Positions 17,328-26,985 of a stretch of 64,000 bases of DNA are shown piece after piece. Each line of letters starts with the position of its first letter. The stretch's first letter is position 1. Location of the stretch: assembly GCF_006496635.1 (NCBI RefSeq), contig NZ_CP022958.1, positions 2,604,001-2,668,000 of the forward strand, in the 5' to 3' direction. A model generated the notes under the pieces. That model had not been told where the DNA came from, did not search any database, and worked only from the letters and a program-made list of their open reading frames with translations. Source of the DNA: Azoarcus sp. DD4. GTDB lineage: Bacteria > Pseudomonadota > Gammaproteobacteria > Burkholderiales > Rhodocyclaceae. The position numbers were made by a program, and so were the translations under genes.

Positions 17328-18830
17328 ATGAACACCAAGCACACCGCAATCGCCATCGGCATTGCCCTCGCGTTTTGCGGCAATGCGAGCGCCGCTGATG
17401 ACGGCAAGTCGCGCCGGGTCGAGGACCTGGAAGCGCGCATCGCCAAGCTGGAAGAGCAGCTGCGCGCGGTGACCTCGATGGCCCAGCAGGCGACGACCGC
17501 GGCCCAGCAGGCCAGCGATGTAGCCAAGCAGGCCGACACCACCGCGACCGCGGCCAAGGTGGCGACCGATACCCAGGCGCCGCTGACCAAGGCGGCTGGC
17601 GAAACCGCCTCGTCCTTCGAGTTCCACGGCTATGCCCGGTCGGGAACGGTGTCGGGCGGCGACATGTACACCGTCAAGGGGGTCGGCCCCTACTTCACGC
17701 CGGCCGGCCCCCTGGGCGGTGCGGTCGGGCGTCTCGGCGTGGAGACCGACACCTACGTCGAAGCGAAGATGATCAAGAACTTCCGTACGGACGACGGCAG
17801 TACCGGCAGCTTCAATTTCATGGTGGCGGACGGCACCAACAGCAACAACGACTGGACTGCCGGCGAGAACGGCGTGAACGTGCGCTGGGTGTTCGGCGAG
17901 CTGAGCAAGCTCGCCAGCTTCAAGGGCACCGCGTTGGAGAACGCCACCCTCTGGGCAGGCAAGCGCTTCGACAAGAAGAACTACGACATCCACTTCTTCG
18001 ACAGCGACGTGATCTTCCTGGCCGGCACCGGTGCCGGCGTCTATGACGTCGAGGTGACGCCGGACTGGAAGAGCAGCTTCTCGGTCTATGGCCGCGACTT
18101 CGTCAATGACGATGACGACAGCGTCAAGAGCTACATCGTCACCACCAACAACTTCATCGGCAACTGGCAGGTCATGCTCAACGGCATCCGTGCCAAGCAG
18201 AACGAGAATGCCGACAGCGGCCGCGCCACCACCGGCTATCACGGGCTGCTGGGCTACAACGCGCCCACCTTCTACGGCGTGGCCAGCGGTTTCTCGAAGA
18301 CCGGCATCCTTTTCGGCCGCGGTCTCGGTGCCGAGGTCAAGCGCGTCGGCGCGGTCGGCAACCTGCAGGACGACGCCCAGGCGGTACGCGTCTTCACCAT
18401 GGGTGTGACCGATCTGGCCAAGGACTGGAAGATCGCGCCCGCGCTGATGGCCGAGACGAGCAAGGACCGTTTCAACAAGGGCGACGAGTACAAGTGGGTG
18501 TCCGCCAACCTGCGGCTGAACAACGCGATCAACAAGAACTTCGCGATGCAGTACGAAGCCACCTACCAGTACATGGATCTCGACAGCACCTTCGATACCG
18601 GCAAGGGCGGTTTCTACAAGCTCACCGTGGCGCCGACCTTCAAGCTGGATACCAGCGCCGGCTTCTTCGCCCGCCCGGAACTGCGCCTGTTCGGCAGCTG
18701 GATGGGCTGGGACAAAGACCTGAACGGTTTCAGCTACGACGGCACCGCCAACAACGGCACCTTCGGCAACACCACCTTCAAGGGCTCGAGCAAGTGGCTG
18801 TTCGGTGCCCAGATGGAAGTGTGGTTCTGA
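17328..18830 (+). CDS. LamB/ScrY-like sugar porin
   Basis: Outer-membrane channel for oligosaccharides. The 500 aa precursor has a signal peptide (first 23 residues, ending ASA-AD), then a periplasmic coiled coil (about 27-75, with VEDLEARIAKLEEQLRAV) as in the sucrose porin ScrY, then a LamB-type barrel: FEFHGYARSG near the barrel start, TLWAGKRFDKKNYDIHFFDS, RPELRLFGSWMGW and a terminal phenylalanine in AQMEVWF. The ribosome site is GAGGAGA. It lies between the glucokinase fusion and the alpha-glucoside cluster and probably serves maltose, sucrose or trehalose uptake. Confidence 0.85.
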   Translation: MNTKHTAIAIGIALAFCGNASAADDGKSRRVEDLEARIAKLEEQLRAVTSMAQQATTAAQQASDVAKQADTTATAAKVATDTQAPLTKAAGETASSFEFHGYARSGTVSGGDMYTVKGVGPYFTPAGPLGGAVGRLGVETDTYVEAKMIKNFRTDDGSTGSFNFMVADGTNSNNDWTAGENGVNVRWVFGELSKLASFKGTALENATLWAGKRFDKKNYDIHFFDSDVIFLAGTGAGVYDVEVTPDWKSSFSVYGRDFVNDDDDSVKSYIVTTNNFIGNWQVMLNGIRAKQNENADSGRATTGYHGLLGYNAPTFYGVASGFSKTGILFGRGLGAEVKRVGAVGNLQDDAQAVRVFTMGVTDLAKDWKIAPALMAETSKDRFNKGDEYKWVSANLRLNNAINKNFAMQYEATYQYMDLDSTFDTGKGGFYKLTVAPTFKLDTSAGFFARPELRLFGSWMGWDKDLNGFSYDGTANNGTFGNTTFKGSSKWLFGAQMEVWF

Positions 18831-18919
18831 GTCGGCGCGGCTGAGTCTCCCGGAAGCCGGCGATGCACCGCATCCCGCCCCATGCCTCGCACACGACGGG
18901 AGGCCGCGGTCGCGGCCGC

Positions 18920-19981
18920 TTAGCTCGTCGCCTTGCTGCGAATGCGCCTGGTTGTCGTGGCGGAGGCAGGGGGCGGGCCGTCGCTGTCGCCGACTTCGAT
19001 GTGCGGCTCGCCCAGCGTGTGGAGCTCGGCCAGCGGCTTGCCGGCCAGCACGCGGACGACCAGGTCGGCGATCGCGCGGCCGGTGGCTTCGCCGGTCGGC
19101 TGGGCGACGGCCGTCACCTTGTAGGTGAGCGGGATCTCGGTCGGAATGCCGTCATAGACGATGAGCGACATGCCCTGGCCCGGTTTCCAGCCGGCATCGC
19201 CGAGGGCGCGCAGGGCGCCGACGCCGGCGACGTTGTTGTCGATCAGCACGGCGGTCGGCGGCTCGGGCAGCGCGAGCAGCCTGCCCACCGCCTCGTAGCC
19301 GCCGACGCGGTTGATCGGCGCCTCGACGACGAACGCAGGCTCGGGTTCGATCCCGGCAGCGCGCAGCGCGCCAACGAAGCCGGCGTGCCGCTGCATGGCG
19401 AAGTTGAGTTCCAGCGGCGCGTGGATCAGTGCGATGCGGCGGTGGCCGAGTTGGAGCAGGCGTTCGACCGCCAGCCGGCCGCCCGCCTCGTTGTCGAAGT
19501 CGAACCAGGCGTAGGGCAGGGTGCTTTGCGTACGGCCATAGGCGACGAAGGGAAAGTTGCGCTCCTGCAGCAGGCGGATGCGCGGGTCATCCACCCGGGT
19601 GCGGGCGACGACCATCGCGTCCACCCGGCGGCCGTCGATGAGGCGGCGGTAGGTGTCGAGTTCGACATCGGGCCTCGACGAATGGATCAGCAGGTCGAGA
19701 TCGTGTTCGGCGAGCCGTTCGGTCATGCCGGACACCACTTCGCCGAAGCGGATGTCGCCGATGTCGCTGGCGCTGAACGGATAGACGATGCCGATGGCGT
19801 TGGCGCGTCCGGTCGCCAGCTGTCGCGCCTGCGAATTGGGTTGGTAACCGAGCTTCTGAGCGGCTTCCACGACGCGCTGGCGGGTGTTCTCGCTGACGTC
19901 CGAATAACCGTTGAGTGCGCGGCTGACGGTGGTTTGCGACAGCCCGAGCGACTCGGACAGCATTTTCAGATTCACCTTCAT
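18920..19981 (-). CDS. LacI-family regulator of alpha-glucoside genes
   Basis: DNA-binding repressor, 353 aa. Helix-turn-helix and hinge occupy residues 3-60 (LKMLSESLGLSQTTVSRALN, NSQARQLATGRANAIGIV); a periplasmic-binding-protein-like sensor follows. It is divergent from the GH13/ABC operon and two LacI-type operators lie between them, so it very probably controls that operon. AglR-like by context; the inducer is unknown. Confidence 0.9.
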   Translation of the reverse strand: MKVNLKMLSESLGLSQTTVSRALNGYSDVSENTRQRVVEAAQKLGYQPNSQARQLATGRANAIGIVYPFSASDIGDIRFGEVVSGMTERLAEHDLDLLIHSSRPDVELDTYRRLIDGRRVDAMVVARTRVDDPRIRLLQERNFPFVAYGRTQSTLPYAWFDFDNEAGGRLAVERLLQLGHRRIALIHAPLELNFAMQRHAGFVGALRAAGIEPEPAFVVEAPINRVGGYEAVGRLLALPEPPTAVLIDNNVAGVGALRALGDAGWKPGQGMSLIVYDGIPTEIPLTYKVTAVAQPTGEATGRAIADLVVRVLAGKPLAELHTLGEPHIEVGDSDGPPPASATTTRRIRSKATS

Positions 19982-20096
19982 GGGGTCGTCCTTTGCCCGC
20001 TCCGGGCGGGGAGCGGTCGTCTGCTAACGAAACACTGAATGGGGCAAGTCTAGCGACTCCGGAAAGTCCGGAGTTCCCCGCAAAAACGAGTTTACA

Positions 20097-20145
20097 TCCA
20101 AAGCGCTTCGGATTACGATCCAAACCGCTTTTGTGATTTTATAAC
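20097..20145 (+). promoter_or_regulatory. Two LacI-type operators and -10 box
   Basis: Operator 1 TCCAAAGCGCTTCGGA (20097-20112) is a near-perfect palindrome with the central CG typical of LacI sites. Operator 2 centres at 20126/20127 (CAAACCGCTTTTG), 22 bases from the first, about two helical turns. TATAAC (20140-20145) is a plausible -10 for the plus-strand operon; no good -35 is seen, which fits an activated or tightly repressed promoter. Confidence 0.65.
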
Positions 20146-20232
20146 AGCATCAAAAAAACTCATTGCCACCACGTCGGACAGGGTTCGGAACACGGTGGCA
20201 GATGGCGGAAAACCGCCAGGAGGAGGCCGATC

Positions 20233-21882
20233 TTGGAAACGAAGTGGTGGCACAAGGCGGTGGTCTATCAGATCTATCCGCGCAGCTTCTGCGATGCCAA
20301 TGGCGACGGCATCGGCGATCTGGCCGGCATCATCGGCAAGCTCGATTACCTGCAGACCCTCGGTGTGAACGTGATCTGGCTGTCGCCGGTGTTCCGCTCG
20401 CCGATGGACGACAACGGCTACGACATCTCCGACTACTGCGACATCGCGCCTGAATTCGGCACGCTGGCCGAGATGGACAGGCTGATCGCCGAGGCGGCGC
20501 GGCGCGACATCCGCATCGTCATGGACCTGGTGGTCAATCACACCTCGGACGAGCATCCCTGGTTCGCCGAGGCGCGCAAGGCCAAGGACAACCCCTGGCG
20601 CGACTACTACATCTGGCGCGCGCCCCGGGCCGATGGCTCGCCGCCCGACGCGCAGCGCTCCTACTTTGGCGGCAGCGCCTGGGAACTGGATCCGGCTACC
20701 GGCGAGTATTACTTCCACCTGTTTTCGAAGCGCCAGCCCGATCTCAACTGGGCCAATCCCGCCGTGCAGAAGGAAGTCCACCGGATGATGAACTGGTGGC
20801 TGGGGCGCGGCATCGGCGGCTTCCGCATGGACGTGATCGACCTCATCGGCAAGGAGGTCGACCGCGGCATCACCACCAACGGCCCGCGCCTGCACACGCT
20901 GCTGCAGGAGATGAACGCCGCCACCTTCGGCGACCGCGACGTGCTTACCGTGGGTGAAGCCTGGAGTGCCACGCCGGACATCGCCAGGCTCTATTCCGAT
21001 CCGGCGCGCGGCGAACTCGACATGGTGTTCCAGTTCGAGCACATCACCATCACCTGGGATGCGCAGCACGGCAAATGGAAGCCGCGCCCCTTCGAGCTGA
21101 CGGAATTCAAGCGGGTGATCGGCAAGTGGCAGGCCGAGCTGGCCGATACCGGCTGGAACTCGCTGTTCTGGAACAACCACGACCTGCCGCGCGCGGTGTC
21201 GAAGTACGGCGACCCGGGCCGCTACCGCGTCGAGTCGGCCAAGATGCTGGCGACCGCGCTGCACTTCCTCAAGGGCACGCCCTACATCTACCAGGGCGAG
21301 GAAATCGGGATGACCAACGTGCGCTTCGACGACATCGCCGATTACCAGGACATCGAATCGCTCAACCTCTACCGCGAACGCACCGCCGCCGGTGTGCCGC
21401 CCGCCGAGATGCTGGCCGGCATCCATGCCAACGGGCGCGATAACGCCCGCACGCCGATGCAGTGGAGCGCGGGCGACAACGCCGGCTTCAGCAGCGGCCA
21501 GCCGTGGCTCAAGCTCAATCCCAACCATAGCGAAATCAACGTCGAGGCGGCGCTGGCCGATCCGGATTCGATCTTCCACCACTACCGCCGCCTGGTGGCG
21601 CTGCGCAAGGCGCGGCCGACCATGGTGCATGGCGATTACCAGCCCCTGTTCGAGACGCATCCGCAGGTCCTCGCCTACCAGCGCCGGCTGGGCGACGAGG
21701 CCATCGTCGTCATCAACAACTTCGGCGCCGAACCGGTCGAGCTCGATCTGCCGGCCGAATTGCGGCAGCGCGCCGGCGAGTGCCTGGTGAGCAACTACGA
21801 GCCGGTCGCCCGCCTCGGCGAGCGCCTGGCGCTGCGCCCCTACGAATCCTTCGCCATCGCCTTCGGTGCGACGGCGGCCTGA
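20233..21882 (+). CDS. GH13 alpha-glucosidase, oligo-1,6-glucosidase-like
   Basis: Cytosolic hydrolase of short alpha-glucosides, 549 aa. The (beta/alpha)8 barrel motifs are DLVVNHTSDEH, GFRMDVID with nucleophile D200, VGEAW with acid/base E242 and WNNHDLPR with D317. The residue after the nucleophile is valine, a position that in yeast isomaltase and oligo-1,6-glucosidases marks alpha-1,6 preference. The start is TTG at 20233, with GGAGGAGG upstream. No signal peptide. First gene of the cluster controlled by the LacI protein; the next gene is a paralogue. Confidence 0.9.
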   Translation: METKWWHKAVVYQIYPRSFCDANGDGIGDLAGIIGKLDYLQTLGVNVIWLSPVFRSPMDDNGYDISDYCDIAPEFGTLAEMDRLIAEAARRDIRIVMDLVVNHTSDEHPWFAEARKAKDNPWRDYYIWRAPRADGSPPDAQRSYFGGSAWELDPATGEYYFHLFSKRQPDLNWANPAVQKEVHRMMNWWLGRGIGGFRMDVIDLIGKEVDRGITTNGPRLHTLLQEMNAATFGDRDVLTVGEAWSATPDIARLYSDPARGELDMVFQFEHITITWDAQHGKWKPRPFELTEFKRVIGKWQAELADTGWNSLFWNNHDLPRAVSKYGDPGRYRVESAKMLATALHFLKGTPYIYQGEEIGMTNVRFDDIADYQDIESLNLYRERTAAGVPPAEMLAGIHANGRDNARTPMQWSAGDNAGFSSGQPWLKLNPNHSEINVEAALADPDSIFHHYRRLVALRKARPTMVHGDYQPLFETHPQVLAYQRRLGDEAIVVINNFGAEPVELDLPAELRQRAGECLVSNYEPVARLGERLALRPYESFAIAFGATAA

Positions 21883-21898
21883 CCCGAGGACATCCCAC

Positions 21899-23605
21899 AT
21901 GAGCAAACCCGCAACGCAAGCCGTGCAGACACCGTGGTGGAAGGAGGCGGTGGCCTACCAGATCTACCCGCGCAGCTTCATGGACTCCAACGGCGATGGC
22001 ATCGGCGATCTCAACGGCATCACCGCGCGGCTCGACTACCTCAAGTCGCTCGGCATCGACGTGATCTGGATCTGCCCGATGTACAAGTCGCCCAACGACG
22101 ACAACGGCTACGACATCGCCGACTACCAGGCCATCATGGACGAGTTCGGCACCATGGCCGACTTCGACCGCCTGCTCGACGCGGTGCACAGCCGCGGCAT
22201 GCGCCTCATCCTCGACCTGGTGGTCAATCACACCAGCGACGAGCACGCCTGGTTCGTCGAATCGCGCTCGTCCCGCGACAACCCCAAGCGCGACTGGTAC
22301 GTGTGGCGCGACGGCAAGGGCGCCGAACCGGGCACGCCGGCCGATGCGCCCAACAACTGGGAGAGCATCTTCAAGGGCTCGGCGTGGAAGTACGACGAGG
22401 CCACCGGCCAGTACTTCCTGCATCTCTTTTCCACCCGCCAGCCCGACCTCAACTGGGAGAACCCCGAGGTGCGCAGCGCGGTGAACGACATGGTGCGCTG
22501 GTGGCTGGACAAGGGCATAGACGGCTTCCGGCTGGACGCGGTGAGCCACATGAAGAAGGTGCCCGGCCTGCCCGACCTGCCCAATCCGCAAGGCCTGGAC
22601 TACGTGCCGTCGTTCCCGATGCACATGAACGTCGACGGCGTGCTCGGCTACATGGACGACCTCGCGCAGAACAGCTTCCGCCACTACGACATCATGACCG
22701 TGGGCGAGGCCAACGGCGTGTCGGCGGAGCAGGCGCTGGACTGGGTGGGCACGGAGCACGGGCGGCTGAACATGATCTTCCAGTTCGAGCACCGCAACCT
22801 GTGGGCCGAGAACCCGCGTGCCAGGCCGGATTTCGTCGGCATCAAGCGCGTCCTCAGCCGCTGGCAGGACACGCTGCACGGCCGCGGCTGGAACGCGCTC
22901 TACCTGGAGAACCACGACGTGCCGCGCATCGTGTCCAGCTGGGGCGATGTCGAGCGCTACTGGCGCGAGAGCGCGACCGCCTTGTCGACCATGTTCTTCC
23001 TGCAGGAGGGCACGCCCTTCCTCTACCAGGGGCAGGAGATCGGCATGACCAACACCCGCTTCGACAGCATCGACGACTTCGACTGCGTGTTCGCCCGCAA
23101 CGAATACGCGCTGCAGTTGGCGCAGGGCAGGGCGCCGGCGGACATCATCGACGAACTCGCCATACTCGCCCGCGACAACTCGCGCACGCCGATGCAGTGG
23201 GACGCCAGCGCCAACGCCGGCTTCACCACCGGCACGCCCTGGCTCAAGCTCAATGCCAACTACACCGCGATCAACGTCGCGGCGCAGCAGGATGACCCGG
23301 ATTCGGTGCTGAACTATCACCGCCGCCTGATCGCACTGCGCAAGGCCGAGCCGGCGCTGGTGCATGGCCGCTACGCGCTGCTGATGGCCGAGGACCCGCA
23401 GGTCTACGCCTACACACGCACGCTGGGCGATGCGCGCATCGTCGTCATCACCAACCTGTCGGACGAACCGGCGCTATACCGGGAGGAAGGCATCACCCTG
23501 CGCCACGGCGAGCTGCTGCTCGCCAACCACGCGGTCGCGCCGCACGAGGAGTGCGACGGCATCACCCTGCAGCCGTTCGAAGCGCGCGTCTATCGCGTCG
23601 CCTGA
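21899..23605 (+). CDS. GH13 alpha-glucosidase (paralogue 2)
   Basis: Cytosolic alpha-glucoside hydrolase, 568 aa. Motifs: DLVVNHTSDEH, GFRLDAVSH with nucleophile D213, VGEANG with acid/base E270 and LENHDVPR with D340. Alanine follows the nucleophile here instead of the valine of the upstream enzyme, so linkage preference probably differs (alpha-1,4 or alpha-1,1/1,2 sugars possible). The start at 21899 has GAGGA upstream and lies 16 bases after the previous stop. No signal peptide, so substrates arrive intact through the ABC importer. Confidence 0.9.
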   Translation: MSKPATQAVQTPWWKEAVAYQIYPRSFMDSNGDGIGDLNGITARLDYLKSLGIDVIWICPMYKSPNDDNGYDIADYQAIMDEFGTMADFDRLLDAVHSRGMRLILDLVVNHTSDEHAWFVESRSSRDNPKRDWYVWRDGKGAEPGTPADAPNNWESIFKGSAWKYDEATGQYFLHLFSTRQPDLNWENPEVRSAVNDMVRWWLDKGIDGFRLDAVSHMKKVPGLPDLPNPQGLDYVPSFPMHMNVDGVLGYMDDLAQNSFRHYDIMTVGEANGVSAEQALDWVGTEHGRLNMIFQFEHRNLWAENPRARPDFVGIKRVLSRWQDTLHGRGWNALYLENHDVPRIVSSWGDVERYWRESATALSTMFFLQEGTPFLYQGQEIGMTNTRFDSIDDFDCVFARNEYALQLAQGRAPADIIDELAILARDNSRTPMQWDASANAGFTTGTPWLKLNANYTAINVAAQQDDPDSVLNYHRRLIALRKAEPALVHGRYALLMAEDPQVYAYTRTLGDARIVVITNLSDEPALYREEGITLRHGELLLANHAVAPHEECDGITLQPFEARVYRVA

Positions 23606-23653
23606 ACAGCCGCCAGCCACCTGAATACAGAGAACAACGGAGGAGACACCACC

Positions 23654-24919
23654 ATGAAGAAAATCCTGTCCGGCGCCATCGCCACCCTGCTTGCGAGCGC
23701 CATTCCCGCCCACGCCGACACCCTGAAGATGGAATGCAACGTGTCCGGCCCGATGAAGCCCTACTGCGAATACGTCAAGCAGCGCTTCGAGTACGAGACC
23801 CCGCACAAGCTCGAATTCCTCGAGATGCCGGCGGCCTCCGACGAGAAGCTGTCGATCTACCAGCAGATCTTCGCCGCCAAGGACGGCAAGGCGATCGACG
23901 TGCTGTCGGTCGACGTGATCTGGGTCGGCCTGCTCGACAAGCACCTGCTCGACCTCACCGACAAGGTGAAGGACCTGGAGCCGCATTTCTTCCCCAACAA
24001 CTGGAAGAACAACATCGTCGACGGCCGCATCAAGGGCGTGCCCAACAACGTCGATGCCGGCATGATGTACTACCGCAAGGATCTGCTGGAGAAGTACGGC
24101 GAGCAGCCGCCAAAGACCTGGGAAGAGCTGACTCGCATCGCCACGAAGATCCAGCAGGCCGAGCGCGAGGCCGGGCAGAAGGGCTTCTGGGGCTTCGTGT
24201 TCCAGGGCAAGGCCTACGAGGGCCTGGGCTGCGACGTGCTCGAATGGGTGGCCTCCTACAACGGCGGTTCCTTCGTCGATGCCGCCGGCAACATTACCAT
24301 CAACAACCCCAGGGCAGCCAAGGCGCTCAATACCGCCGCCAGCTGGGTCGGCACCATCGCGCCCAAGGGCGTGATGGGCTACCAGGAGGAAGAGTCGCGC
24401 GCACTGTTCCAGAACGGCGACGCGCTCTTCATGCGCAACTGGCCCTACGCCTACCTGCTGACCCAGGCCGAGAACAGCCCGGTCAAGGGCAAGGTCGGCG
24501 TCATTCCCATCCCCAAGGGCGGTGAGGACGGCGTCCACGCCGCGACCCTGGGCGGCTGGCAGTGGGCGGTGAGCACCTACAGCAAGAACCCGGAGGCGGC
24601 GGTGAAGCTGCTGCGCATCCTGGCCGACGAAAAGACCCAGAAGACCAAGTTCCTGGTCACCGGCGAGGCGCCGGCGCGGGTGGCGGCCTATGCCGATCCG
24701 GAGGTGCAGGCCAAGGCGCCGCACCTGGCCCAGTTCAAGGACGTGTTCGCCAACGCTGTGCCGCGTCCTTCCACGCCGACGCGCTCGCAGTTCCCCAAGG
24801 TCTCCAAGGTGATGTTCAACGCCGGCTACGACGTGCTGTCCGGGCGCGCCACCGGCGAGCAGGCGGTGGCCGATGTCGAGAACCGGCTCAAGCGCATCAA
24901 GGGCAAGGAATGGAAGTAA
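23654..24919 (+). CDS. Oligosaccharide ABC transporter binding protein (MalE/AglE type)
   Basis: Periplasmic receptor for an alpha-glucoside, 421 aa. A signal peptide of 21 residues ends at AHA-D. The mature part is an SBP_bac_1 fold with GVPNNVDAGMMYYRKDLLEK and ALGxGxxQ-like TLGGWQWAVSTYSKNP. GGAGGAG precedes the ATG. It is followed by a stable hairpin before the permease genes. A trehalose/maltose specificity is suggested by the trehalase and GH13 neighbours but is not proven. Confidence 0.9.
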   Translation: MKKILSGAIATLLASAIPAHADTLKMECNVSGPMKPYCEYVKQRFEYETPHKLEFLEMPAASDEKLSIYQQIFAAKDGKAIDVLSVDVIWVGLLDKHLLDLTDKVKDLEPHFFPNNWKNNIVDGRIKGVPNNVDAGMMYYRKDLLEKYGEQPPKTWEELTRIATKIQQAEREAGQKGFWGFVFQGKAYEGLGCDVLEWVASYNGGSFVDAAGNITINNPRAAKALNTAASWVGTIAPKGVMGYQEEESRALFQNGDALFMRNWPYAYLLTQAENSPVKGKVGVIPIPKGGEDGVHAATLGGWQWAVSTYSKNPEAAVKLLRILADEKTQKTKFLVTGEAPARVAAYADPEVQAKAPHLAQFKDVFANAVPRPSTPTRSQFPKVSKVMFNAGYDVLSGRATGEQAVADVENRLKRIKGKEWK

Positions 24920-24952
24920 GCGGAGCGTCGGCCAGCCGACATCCGTGATGCC

Positions 24953-24981
24953 GGCGGCGCCGGGCCCGTCCCGGTGCCGCC
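24953..24981 (+). terminator. Intercistronic hairpin after the binding-protein gene
   Basis: GGCGGCGCCGGG (24953-24964) pairs with CCCGGTGCCGCC (24970-24981), with one G-U pair and a 5-base loop and no U-run. Such hairpins downstream of binding-protein genes stabilise the upstream message and lower expression of the permeases, giving excess binding protein. Confidence 0.5.
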
Positions 24982-25077
24982 CGTGTGGCGAACGCAATCG
25001 CCGGGTGCGCCTGCCGGGCCTATAACCGAAGGGCGCCCCCGCCGCCGATGCTCGCCCGGCCTTAGGAGGAAACATCC

Positions 25078-26085
25078 ATGAATCACAATACCGAGAGCCT
25101 GCTGCCGGCGGCTGCGGTCGCCCCCACGGCGGCTGCGTCCGCACCGGCGGCGCCATCGGGCCGCAAACGCAGCCTGCAACAGCGCCGCGCGCGTGCCGCC
25201 TGGGTGCTGGTGACCCCGGCGCTGGTGCTGCTGGCCGCAGTGGCCGGCTGGCCGCTGCTGCGCACGCTGTTCTACAGCTTCACCGACGCCGCGCTCGACA
25301 CCCCCGAGGAATACAGCTTCGTCGGCCTGGCCAATTACCTCGACTTCGCCGACGGCGAGCGCTTCGGCGTGCTGGCCGATCCGCTGTGGTGGCAGGCGGT
25401 GTGGAACACGCTCTGGTTCACCGCCGCCTCGGTGTCGCTGGAGCTGGTGTTCGGCATGCTGCTGGCGCTGCTGATGAACCAGAAGTTCCGCGGCCAGGGC
25501 CTGGTGCGCGCTGCCATCCTGGTGCCGTGGGCGATTCCCACCATCGTCACCGCCAAGATGTGGGGCTGGATGTTCCACGACCAGTACGGCGTCATCAACG
25601 ACCTGCTGACGCGGCTCGGCCTCATCACCGAACCGCTGGCCTGGATCGCCGAGCCGACGCTGTCGATGTGGGCGGTGGTGATCGCCGACGTGTGGAAGAC
25701 GGTGCCCTTCATGGCGCTGATGCTGCTCGCCGCGCTGCAGATGATCCCGTCCGACCTCTACGAGGCGGCGCGGGTCGACGGCGCCAACGCCTGGCAGCGT
25801 TTCCGCCGCATCACGCTGCCGCTGATCATGCCGGCGATGATCGTCGCGCTGATCTTCCGGGTGATGGATGCGCTGCGGGTGTTCGACCTGATCTACGTGC
25901 TGACCTCCAACAGCGAGGCGACCATCTCGATCTCCGGCTATGCCCGCGAGCAGATGGTGTCCTTCCAGGAGATGGGCGCGGGTTCGGCCGCCTCGGTGCT
26001 GGTGTTCATGATGGTGGCCGGCATCGCTGCCTGCTTCCTGTGGATCAACCGCTTCAGCCACGAAGGCAAGGAGTCCAGGGAATGA
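25078..26085 (+). CDS. Oligosaccharide ABC transporter permease (MalF type)
   Basis: Inner-membrane subunit, 335 aa. After a polar Ala/Pro-rich N-terminal segment the first helix begins near residue 38 (AWVLVTPALVLLAAVAGWPL); about six helices in total. The coupling EAA motif reads EAARVDGANAWQRFRRITLP. AGGAGGAA precedes the ATG. The stop overlaps the next start as ATGA. Confidence 0.92.
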   Translation: MNHNTESLLPAAAVAPTAAASAPAAPSGRKRSLQQRRARAAWVLVTPALVLLAAVAGWPLLRTLFYSFTDAALDTPEEYSFVGLANYLDFADGERFGVLADPLWWQAVWNTLWFTAASVSLELVFGMLLALLMNQKFRGQGLVRAAILVPWAIPTIVTAKMWGWMFHDQYGVINDLLTRLGLITEPLAWIAEPTLSMWAVVIADVWKTVPFMALMLLAALQMIPSDLYEAARVDGANAWQRFRRITLPLIMPAMIVALIFRVMDALRVFDLIYVLTSNSEATISISGYAREQMVSFQEMGAGSAASVLVFMMVAGIAACFLWINRFSHEGKESRE

Positions 26086-26927
26086 AGCTCACACGCAAGC
26101 AAAAGGAGCTGGGGAGCCGGCTCTGGATCTACCTGGCGGCGCTGGTCGTCAGCGTGATCTGCGTCTTCCCCTTCTACAACGCCATCCTGACCTCGCTGCG
26201 TACCGGGCAGGATCTCTTCCTCACCAACTACCTGCCGACCACCTTCCACTGGGAGAACTACGTCAATGCGCTGGTCGAGAACGGTGTCGGCCTCAGCCTG
26301 CTGAACTCCTTCATCGTCGCCACGGTGACGGTGGGGGTGTGCCTGATGGTGTCCATCACCGCCGCCTTCGCGCTGGCACGGGTGCGCTTCCGCGGCCGCA
26401 AGTACATCCTTTTCACCATCCTCTGCGTGTCGATGTTCCCGCAGGTGGCGGTGCTGTCGGGCATGTTCGAGCTGGTGCGCTTCATGGGGCTGTACGACTC
26501 GCTGGGCGCACTGATCCTGTCCTACACCACCTTCTCGCTGCCCTTCACGGTGTGGGTGCTGACCACCTTCATGCGCTCGCTGCCGGTGGAGCTGGAGGAG
26601 GCCGCCATCGTCGATGGCGCCGGCCTGTGGGTGATCATCACCAAGGTGTTCGCACCCATCATGGGGCCCTCGCTGGTGACCACCGGGCTGCTCGCCTTCA
26701 TCGGCGCGTGGAACGAGTTCATGTTCGCGCTCACCTTCATCATCTCCACCGAGAACCGCACCGTGCCGGTCGCCATCGGCCTGCTGCAGGGCGCGTCGCA
26801 GTACGAGCTGCCGTGGGGAAACATCATGGCCGCGTCGGTGGTGGTGACGGTGCCCATCATCGCGCTGGTGCTGATCTTCCAGAAGCGCATCGTCAGTGGC
26901 CTTACCGCCGGCGCCGTCAAAGGCTGA
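26082..26927 (+). CDS. Oligosaccharide ABC transporter permease (MalG type)
   Basis: Second inner-membrane subunit, 281 aa. Hydrophobic from about residue 17, with the EAA coupling motif EEAAIVDGAGLWVIITKV. The ATG at 26082 overlaps the malF-type stop by four bases, a strong sign of translational coupling; a longer open frame upstream is only a shadow of the preceding gene. Confidence 0.92.
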   Translation: MKLTRKQKELGSRLWIYLAALVVSVICVFPFYNAILTSLRTGQDLFLTNYLPTTFHWENYVNALVENGVGLSLLNSFIVATVTVGVCLMVSITAAFALARVRFRGRKYILFTILCVSMFPQVAVLSGMFELVRFMGLYDSLGALILSYTTFSLPFTVWVLTTFMRSLPVELEEAAIVDGAGLWVIITKVFAPIMGPSLVTTGLLAFIGAWNEFMFALTFIISTENRTVPVAIGLLQGASQYELPWGNIMAASVVVTVPIIALVLIFQKRIVSGLTAGAVKG

Positions 26928-26985
26928 CCCGACTCCGAACCACAAGGCGCACCCGGAGCGGTCCGCCCATCAAGGATCAACGATC

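Noticed and set aside
20113..23365. Two long minus-strand frames (597 and 550 aa) opposite the GH13 genes
   Set aside because: Composition (Val/Arg/His/Asp-rich, no motifs) is the reverse shadow of the alpha-glucosidase codons; the plus-strand genes have all catalytic residues.
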